Below the pieces are notes generated by a model. The model ran no database searches and was not told the origin of the DNA. It was given only the letters and a program-made list of their open reading frames with translations. Positions 32,509-37,317 of a DNA stretch of 37,317 bases are shown piece by piece; the first letter of the stretch is position 1, and each line of letters starts with the position of its first letter. The DNA is taken from positions 1 to 37,317 of the forward strand of contig LNFL01000089.1 in the NCBI GenBank assembly GCA_001464275.1, in the 5' to 3' direction. Source of the DNA: Actinobacteria bacterium Ga0077560 (lineage in GTDB: Bacteria; Actinomycetota; Thermoleophilia; Miltoncostaeales; Miltoncostaeaceae). A program made the position numbers and the translations under genes.

Positions 32509-32904
32509 ATGGCCGTGAATCGCAGCCGCAGTGCCAGGGCCGCGCGCAAGCGCAAGCGCCGCATGGACCGCGTGGACCACGACCTCACCGCCGAGCAGTG
32601 GGGTGCCCTGGAGGACGCCTGGGGCGGCTGCGCCTACTGCCGCACGCCCGAGGGGCCGATGCAGCGCGACTGCGTGCTGGCCATCTCCCGCGGGGGGCGC
32701 TACACCCTGGCGAACGTGGTGCCCGTGTGCCGCTCGTGCAACGCCAGCAAGTGCAACGCCGAGGTCACCGGCTGGCTGCGCCGCCGCAGGCTCGACGAGC
32801 GCGCGTTCCTGCTGCGCCACCTCGAGATCGTGAGGGACCTGCGAGCGCGGTTCCCCGAGCCCGCGCCGGAGCACGCCGAGGACGTGACACCCTCGCCCGG
32901 CTGA
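32509..32904 (+). CDS. HNH endonuclease with Cys at the first His position
   Basis: 131 aa. The core is a zinc-ribbon HNH fold: CAYC (C41, C44) and CRSC (C74, C77) hold the zinc, and RDCVLAISRGGRYTLANVVP corresponds to the RDHVxPxSRGGxxxxxNxVP block of HNH nucleases. The Asn (N69) is present, but the first His is Cys55. The basic N-terminus (RAARKRKRRM) fits DNA binding, and WLRRRRLDERAFLLRHLEIV forms a C-terminal helix. Family members cut or nick DNA with one metal ion; with Cys55 the activity is uncertain, although I believe the same change occurs in related actinobacterial proteins. It is transcribed alone. Confidence 0.82.
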   Translation: MAVNRSRSARAARKRKRRMDRVDHDLTAEQWGALEDAWGGCAYCRTPEGPMQRDCVLAISRGGRYTLANVVPVCRSCNASKCNAEVTGWLRRRRLDERAFLLRHLEIVRDLRARFPEPAPEHAEDVTPSPG

Positions 32905-32998
32905 GGGGCACCGGTGGCCCAGGAGTCCGGAGCACCGGGTTGCGCCGCGGTGGCCAGGCGGTGGAGGGTCGGGCTCCAGCCGCTCCACGGAGGCCGCC

Positions 32999-33766
32999 AT
33001 GTTGCGCAGCGTCGCTCGTCACGCCCAACGGAATCTGATCGCATACCTGGCGCTGTTCGTCGCGCTGGGGGGCACCTCGTACGCGGCGGTGAAGGTCACC
33101 GGTACGCAGATCGTCGACGGCAGCGTCACCAGCCGCGACGTCCGCGACCGGAGCCTGCAGGCCGTCGACATCCGCAAGGGCAGCCTCCGCGCCGACCTGT
33201 TCGCCCGGGGGCAGCTCAATGGCGCGACGGTCGCCGCCGGCCCGCAGGGGGCCCAGGGCCCCAAGGGCGACACCGGCCCCGCGGGCCCCGCCGGGCCCCT
33301 CGGACCGACGTTCGGTGACGGCACCCTCGTGCCGAACGTCGAGAACTTCGCATGCAATGCGGACGTGAAGGTGGGCGAGCGCATCGTCACCGTCACCCGA
33401 CCCTCGCGGGTGCTGGCGTTCGCCAACGGTGCGGTGCGGGACGACGGCTCGGCGGCCGAGGACTACGAGATGCGGATGCGGCTGCTCGATTTCGGGGAGG
33501 CCGATGTCATCGCGTCCAGCAGCTCCGCCCGGGACTCCGACACGCAGCCCGCCGTGCGCGACGAGGTGATGCCGCTGTCGGTCACATCCATGCTGTTCGC
33601 CGGCCCCGGCGGGGTGACGACGGCCGCGCCCGTCGTGCTGCAGCCGGGCCAGTACAAGCTCCAGCTCATCGTGAGCGCGACCGGGGCGATCTGCGGCGCC
33701 GCCCTCCCGGACTTCGGGGTGAACCAGGGGTCGGGGATGGGCTACGTGCTGCTGGGCACCGGCTGA
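32999..33766 (+). CDS. Exported collagen-like protein of the Thermoleophilia type
   Basis: 255 aa. GGAGG stands six bases before ATG 32999. The leader RNLIAYLALFVALGGTSYAA is a hallmark of many exported proteins in Thermoleophilia, followed by a coil of short V-T-S-x-D-V-R-D-x-S-L repeats (GTQIVDGSVTSRDVRDRSLQ, KGSLRADLFARGQL) and a short collagen-like stretch GPQGAQGPKGDTGPAGPAGP. The C-terminal 150 residues form a beta domain with two cysteines. Collagen-like triplets would trimerise it. It is probably a surface or secreted structural protein without enzymatic function. A perfect 14-bp hairpin follows the stop. Confidence 0.87.
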   Translation: MLRSVARHAQRNLIAYLALFVALGGTSYAAVKVTGTQIVDGSVTSRDVRDRSLQAVDIRKGSLRADLFARGQLNGATVAAGPQGAQGPKGDTGPAGPAGPLGPTFGDGTLVPNVENFACNADVKVGERIVTVTRPSRVLAFANGAVRDDGSAAEDYEMRMRLLDFGEADVIASSSSARDSDTQPAVRDEVMPLSVTSMLFAGPGGVTTAAPVVLQPGQYKLQLIVSATGAICGAALPDFGVNQGSGMGYVLLGTG

Positions 33767-33772
33767 CGCCAC

Positions 33773-33809
33773 CCGGTGGGCGGGGAGCCCGGCCTTCCCC
33801 GCCCACCGG
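33773..33809 (+). terminator. Hairpin terminator after the collagen-like gene
   Basis: CCGGTGGGCGGGGA and TCCCCGCCCACCGG pair perfectly over 14 bp with a nine-base loop, six bases after the stop. Confidence 0.7.
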
Positions 33810-33900
33810 AATCCAAGGCCGCGCATGCGGTCGCGATCCCGTTGGCGGTTGCACGCCGTGCGGCCCGAGGAGGAGCGGGCATTGCCCGGGTCCGGCGAGC

Positions 33901-33956
33901 GTTGACGCAAAGGGAGTTGACTCAACCTTTGTTGACTCAACTCTTCTTGCGTCAAC
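33901..33956. repeat. Four-unit 15-bp repeat array with GTTGACTCAAC palindromes
   Basis: Four sites with centres at 33906, 33921, 33936 and 33951, exactly 15 bp apart: GTTGACGCAA, GTTGACTCAAC, GTTGACTCAAC and TTGCGTCAAC (the inverse of the first). The two inner copies are perfect 11-bp palindromes, and the array as a whole is an interrupted palindrome. It is much less GC-rich than its surroundings. It lies in the convergent gap between the collagen-like and emfourin-like genes, each of which already has a hairpin of its own. Confidence 0.75.
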
Positions 33957-33977
33957 TTCCCGACCGAGACGCCTGAC

Positions 33978-34016
33978 CGAGGCGGCGCGCGGCGGGCACG
34001 GGCCGCGCGCGCCTCG
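33978..34016 (-). terminator. Hairpin terminator after the emfourin-like gene
   Basis: CGAGGCG-GCGCGCGGC (33978-33993) pairs with GCCGCGCGC-GCCTCG (34002-34016) over 15 bp with one bulged base, ten bases after the stop at 34026. It may work in both directions. Confidence 0.6.
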
Positions 34017-34025
34017 CCGCGTGAA

Positions 34026-34409
34026 TCAGCCCTCCGGCACCCAGGTGCCGAGGATCTCCAGCGTCCGGAACAGCCGCATCAGCTCAGGTGTGGCCGTGCG
34101 GTTGGTCCACATCACCCCGTGCTCGGTGGTGCCGTCGCCGGCGACCAGGCGGTACTCCTGCCCGTCGTAGGTCGGCGCGCCCAGCTGTGCGGGAAGCCGG
34201 GTGAACCCGGCGGCGTCCATCAGCCCCACGATGCGGGCGGTGGCTCCCTCCCCGATTGCCTCGCGGGTGAGGGTCATGCGCTTGGCACGGCCGGCCATGC
34301 CACGGCGGACGTGCAGCTCCCAGCGGTCCCAGCCGGGTGGCGCGAGCGTTGCGGCGCTCTCGGTGAGCGCGGCGGCCAGCGGCTCGGGCTGGGGGAACGG
34401 AAACGGCAT
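34026..34409 (-). CDS. Emfourin-like small protein (paralogue 1)
   Basis: 127 aa; GGGAGC stands five bases before ATG 34409. After MPFPFPQPEPL the pattern WDRWELHVRRGMAGRAKRMT, then RIVGLMDAAGFTRLPAQL, DGQEYRLVAGDGTTEHGVMW and ATPELMRLFRTLEIL resembles emfourin, a small cytoplasmic inhibitor of M4 metalloproteases. The emfourin GGFAG motif itself is not obvious. No protease gene is next to it. It resembles the next protein from end to end, so the two arose by tandem duplication. Each has its own ribosome site, and a 152-bp gap separates them. The inhibitor role is a fold-based inference. Confidence 0.6.
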   Translation of the reverse strand: MPFPFPQPEPLAAALTESAATLAPPGWDRWELHVRRGMAGRAKRMTLTREAIGEGATARIVGLMDAAGFTRLPAQLGAPTYDGQEYRLVAGDGTTEHGVMWTNRTATPELMRLFRTLEILGTWVPEG

Positions 34410-34561
34410 CAGCAGCTCCCTTCGCGGACTCGACATCTCTCGGTTGCCGAACGCAGCGCGGCCCATCGTCCGCAGAACGGTCCACTGATCGGAGCATCGG
34501 CCGGCGGGAGGCCGAGGTGAGCGGCGGGGTGCGGAACGCGGGCGGCGCCTGAGCCCCCGAG

Positions 34562-34894
34562 TCACTCCGGGATCCATGTGCCGAGGGTCTCCAGGGTCCG
34601 GAACAGCTCGGTGAGCGCCGGAGTGGCGGAGCGGTTGGTCCAGTGCACCTCGTGGTGTCGGTCACCGCGCCACGCCGCCAGGCGGTACTCATCGGCGTCG
34701 AACGGCACCTCCGGTGGCTCGGCGGGCAGGTCGGCGAAGCGGGCCGCGCGGACGAGCTCATCGATGCGCCGCTCGGCGCCGGCCGGAATGCCCGCGGCGT
34801 GCAGGTCCATGTGCTTGGCGTGTCCGGTGAGGCCGCGCTTGAACCACAGGCGCCACCGCGTGCCGGAATCGGGCTGGGGGAATGGGAACGGCAT
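34562..34894 (-). CDS. Emfourin-like small protein (paralogue 2)
   Basis: 110 aa; GGGGAGC stands five bases before ATG 34894. It starts with the same MPFPFPQP as its neighbour and ends with WTNRSATPALTELFRTLETL against WTNRTATPELMRLFRTLEIL there. The central RIDELVRAARFADLPAEPPE and DADEYRLAAWRGDRHHEVHW fit the emfourin-like pattern of a helix followed by paired strands. It is about 15 residues shorter than paralogue 1, which has an insert after the N-terminus. A TACCGT box about 35 bases upstream may be its promoter. The target, if any, is unknown. Confidence 0.6.
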   Translation of the reverse strand: MPFPFPQPDSGTRWRLWFKRGLTGHAKHMDLHAAGIPAGAERRIDELVRAARFADLPAEPPEVPFDADEYRLAAWRGDRHHEVHWTNRSATPALTELFRTLETLGTWIPE

Positions 34895-35064
34895 GGCGAG
34901 CTCCCCTCGTTGATGCCGGTGCGTCCCGACGGTAGGTCAGCGGGAGCCGGGTGGGCACCGGGGCCCGCCCGGGTCCCGTACCGGCACCCGCCACGGATGA
35001 GGCGCATCAAGCGCGCAGATTCGCCATTGCGCGACTGAATGGTCCGGGCGGGCACGGAGCGAGC

Positions 35065-35083
35065 CACGGCCCGGCGGGCCGTG
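35065..35083. promoter_or_regulatory. Inverted repeat CACGGCCC-GGC-GGGCCGTG
   Basis: An 8-bp perfect inverted repeat in the 271-bp divergent gap, about 100 bp before the membrane-protein operon. It is a candidate operator; nothing else in the gap was recognised apart from -10-like boxes. Confidence 0.35.
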
Positions 35084-35165
35084 ATGACCGGCGTGGTCCG
35101 GTGATCGGGCCACGGCCCCGCCAATAGCGTCGTGATGAGGGATCACACCACCACAGGGGGTCATC

Positions 35166-35489
35166 ATGGCCTGGCGATACGCGACCGTGCTGATAGCGGC
35201 CGCCGTGCTCCTGGTGGTCGCCGTGATGCGCTTCACGCCCCCGGCGTCGAGCTGCGCGGATGTGACCAAACCGGGTGACACGTTCGACCTCATCGCCGCC
35301 CGCGAGCGGTACGTGCAGGCGGCATCCGAGAAGGTCGACGGCTGCGCTGAGGCCGCCGCGGCCGCCGAGCAGACGATCTGCGCGCAGCTGCTCACGCTCG
35401 CCCCGGCCCGGGGCGACGAGCTCTTAAAGAGCGAGGACATGCGGGCCATCCAGCTCCGGTGCACCGTCACGGAAGGGGTGACGCCATGA
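35166..35489 (+). CDS. Small membrane-anchored protein, 107 aa
   Basis: AGGGGG lies shortly before ATG 35166. The N-terminus AWRYATVLIAAAVLLVVAVM is one membrane anchor or uncleaved signal; the rest is probably outside the cytoplasm, with four cysteines (near residues 30, 60, 72 and 99) that could form two disulfides, and a helical middle (LIAARERYVQAASEKV, AEAAAAAEQTICAQLL). I do not recognise a family. The stop overlaps the next start as ATGA, so the two are translationally coupled and probably work together at the membrane. Confidence 0.75.
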   Translation: MAWRYATVLIAAAVLLVVAVMRFTPPASSCADVTKPGDTFDLIAARERYVQAASEKVDGCAEAAAAAEQTICAQLLTLAPARGDELLKSEDMRAIQLRCTVTEGVTP

Positions 35490-37317
35490 CCGCCATGTTC
35501 AGCCTGAACGGCGTCCTCGATGCGGTGAACGAATGGTTCGACTGGCTGCCGTCCCTGGATGCGCTGGGGTGGGTGCTGGTGGGGCTGGCCGCGCTGCTGA
35601 TGCTGATGGCCGCGGGCACGTTCATCACCCGCCTGCGGGCCACCCACCGCATGGGTCCGGTGGAGCTGGGCTCCTCGGTGCCCGCGGCGGATGCCACGGA
35701 GAAGGCCGAACCGGATCTGGCGCGCGCCCGCGCGCTGTTCGAGGAGCGTCTGGCCCGCAGCGAGATGTCGACCGCCGGTCCCGTGCCCGCGCTCACCTCG
35801 GTCCCGAAGCTGGGGCTGAGCCTCGAGGATTCGGGCATCTCGGCGGCCGGGGTGCTGACACAGATCCCGGGGATCGCGGGCACCCTGCTCAGGTCCCGCC
35901 CGGGCCATCTGGTGGACCTCGCGATCATCGGCCTCACGCCCGGCAAGGACGGCGCGGCGGGGACCGGCCGGATCCAGGTGACGATCCGGAACCGCGAGAC
36001 CGGGGACATGGAGGACGTCCGCGTCTTCGGCGACACCCCGGGGAACCTGGACGACGCGGTCACCCAGGCCGCGGCGTTCGTGTACGCCCACGCGTCCCGT
36101 CACCCGTCGGTGGAGCGCAGGATCGCCCGGTGGACGCGCTGGGCCGCACCGGACGGCGGCACGGTGGCCCGGTACCACGACGCCATGCGCCCGGACGTGG
36201 ATGACACGACGGCCCGCTCGCTGCTGACCGGCGTGGTGGACGAGGAACCGGCGAACGCCGTGGCGCGTCTGGCGCTCGCCGACCGTGAGCTCAGCCACAG
36301 CCTGATGGAGGCGCTCACCCACTACCTCGCGATCGCCGCCATGTGGGGCCCGGCGCTGGACGGCGCCGCCAACGAGCGGCTGCCCGTGCCCGTGCGGCGG
36401 GCCTGGTTCCGGATCGGCTCGATCCTCACCTCCGCCGACCGCATCCACACCGAGTGGCCCCGCAACCCCGCGGCGGCGGAACGGGTGGACGCGCTGGCGC
36501 CGGCCCTCTTCGGCCCGGTGTGGCGGCCCCAGGGGGCGGTTCCGGCGGAGACGTTCCTGCTGGCGCGCGCCGCCGAGGTGCTGGCGGCGCTGGAGGGCGC
36601 GCTCACCCCCGGCCGGGCGACCACGATGTATCTGCGCCGGCTGATGCGCTGGCCGTCGATGCGACTGGAGGTCGGGGAGCGGGTGCGCGGAACGGTGCGC
36701 GAGATGACCATGGAGCGGCGGCGGGTGGCGATCGCCGGGTGCGTCGCCCGGATCCGCCTCGTCGAGGACCCATCCGAGCTGCTGCGCACCGTCACTGACC
36801 ATCTGCGGCGCGGCGCGGACGACTGGCGGGTGCAATACAACGCCGCGTGCTTCTTCTCCCGTCTCATCGAGGGGCACCCCGGCGCGCGAGATGCGCACGC
36901 CCGGCGGGCCGCGGACGCGCTCATCGTCACGATCCGCGACCCGGGCTCGCACGACATGCACGGATGGTTGCTCACCGACGACCCCGACCTGGCGGGCCTG
37001 CGCGGGCACGCGGCGCAGTGGGCGCGGGTGACCGCCCAGCTGCAGCCGGTGACCCGTCCGCCCGATCCGCCGGCCACGCCGGTGTGGCCGGTGCTGGCGG
37101 CCATCGGCGCACACATGCGGCGGGAGTGGGCCGCGCGACGCCGGCGTCTCACCCACCCCAACGCCGTCGCGCGGCGGGAGTTCGTGACCTGGTGCGACGA
37201 CGAGGCGCGCATCTGGACCCGCGTGGCCGCGCTGGCGGCCCACCCGGCCGACGATGCCGCCCGCGCCGAGGCGCTGCGGGCCGCGATGGGCGACGCCACG
37301 GTCACCGTGGACGCGCA
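35486..37317 (+). CDS. Large membrane-anchored protein of unknown function, 3' end outside the window
   Basis: Starts in the ATGA overlap with the small membrane protein and is open to the last base (610 codons). MTAMFSLNGVLDAVNEWFDW is followed by one membrane helix (LGWVLVGLAALLMLMAAGTF, about 26-45), so the bulk is a long domain on one side of the membrane. The next part has an alpha/beta character (HLVDLAIIGLTPGKDG, RIQVTIRNRETGDMEDVRVF, DDAVTQAAAFVYAHASRH), and from about residue 240 it is mainly helical, with TPR-like spacing (AVARLALADRELSHSLMEAL, WRVQYNAACFFSRLIEG). No enzyme motif was found. Given the coupling, it probably forms a complex with the small protein. I do not recognise the family. 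Confidence 0.72.
   Translation, partial: MTAMFSLNGVLDAVNEWFDWLPSLDALGWVLVGLAALLMLMAAGTFITRLRATHRMGPVELGSSVPAADATEKAEPDLARARALFEERLARSEMSTAGPVPALTSVPKLGLSLEDSGISAAGVLTQIPGIAGTLLRSRPGHLVDLAIIGLTPGKDGAAGTGRIQVTIRNRETGDMEDVRVFGDTPGNLDDAVTQAAAFVYAHASRHPSVERRIARWTRWAAPDGGTVARYHDAMRPDVDDTTARSLLTGVVDEEPANAVARLALADRELSHSLMEALTHYLAIAAMWGPALDGAANERLPVPVRRAWFRIGSILTSADRIHTEWPRNPAAAERVDALAPALFGPVWRPQGAVPAETFLLARAAEVLAALEGALTPGRATTMYLRRLMRWPSMRLEVGERVRGTVREMTMERRRVAIAGCVARIRLVEDPSELLRTVTDHLRRGADDWRVQYNAACFFSRLIEGHPGARDAHARRAADALIVTIRDPGSHDMHGWLLTDDPDLAGLRGHAAQWARVTAQLQPVTRPPDPPATPVWPVLAAIGAHMRREWAARRRRLTHPNAVARREFVTWCDDEARIWTRVAALAAHPADDAARAEALRAAMGDATVTVDA

Noticed and set aside
33901-33956. CRISPR-like array
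   Set aside because: Units are only 15 bp apart with four-base gaps; there is no spacer of usual length and no cas gene.
33776-33976. 66-codon frame through the 15-bp repeats (repeating LTQ)
   Set aside because: The period of 15 gives a five-residue repeat in every frame. No ribosome site or promoter precedes it, and the frame overlaps the terminator hairpin of the collagen-like gene.
34937-37243. 768-codon open frame on the minus strand at the right end
   Set aside because: It is antisense to the membrane operon and to the emfourin-side control region, is rich in Arg, Gly and His, and has no domain-like pattern. It is a GC-driven shadow.

Overview
The window is a very GC-rich stretch (my impression is above 70 % G+C) from an actinobacterium. 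The small collagen-like exported protein with the NLIAYLALFVALGGTSYAA leader, the many secreted beta-propeller, beta-helix and PKD proteins with Ig-like C-termini, and the frequent leaderless starts (TANNNT box 6-8 bases before ATG/GTG) all suggest the class Thermoleophilia, probably Solirubrobacterales. That placement is an inference. No rRNA, tRNA, CRISPR array or insertion sequence was seen.

Layout. 1-1.5 kb: the start of typA/bipA (minus, cut by the window edge), a 42-aa membrane peptide, and a threonine aldolase gene broken by a deletion and frameshift. 1.5-16.5 kb: a large exported-protein region holding a TolB-like propeller with a DUF11 domain, a CSLREA/beta-helix protein, a PKD protein, an RCC1/RTX protein, a beta-helix protein and a lipoprotein with two subtilisin-inhibitor-like domains. 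An asparaginase with a damaged 5' end, a membrane PAS-GGDEF-EAL protein, a 41-aa membrane peptide and a 152-aa unknown lie between them. 16.5-25.1 kb: an exported haem peroxidase, an RHH/MazF toxin-antitoxin pair, two convergent MFS exporters, a DUF4394 propeller protein, and a frameshifted Vgb-like propeller with a P/Homo B domain.

25.1-31.3 kb, all minus strand, is the most unusual part. In transcription order it holds a GAF-like/EAL protein whose EAL active site is degenerate, a 124-aa EACC1-like protein, and a caspase-EF loop-GAF-like-EAL fusion whose caspase dyad and EAL residues are all intact. The last two overlap by GTGA. A VOC protein, a GIY-YIG nuclease and an EEP-family nuclease follow. 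The promoters of the two EAL transcription units share TTTC(T/G)C-N18-TATCGT. I read this as a candidate cyclic-di-GMP-linked caspase effector system, probably for cell death or phage defence. The function is inferred.

31.3-37.3 kb: an NmrA-like oxidoreductase with an overlapping leader ORF, an HNH endonuclease, the collagen-like exported protein, a striking four-unit 15-bp repeat array in a convergent gap, two emfourin-like paralogues, and a two-gene membrane operon of unknown function that runs off the window.

Three genes (threonine aldolase, asparaginase, Vgb-like) carry frame disruptions near their 5' ends. Either these are true lesions or the assembly has local indel errors; the sequence alone cannot decide.
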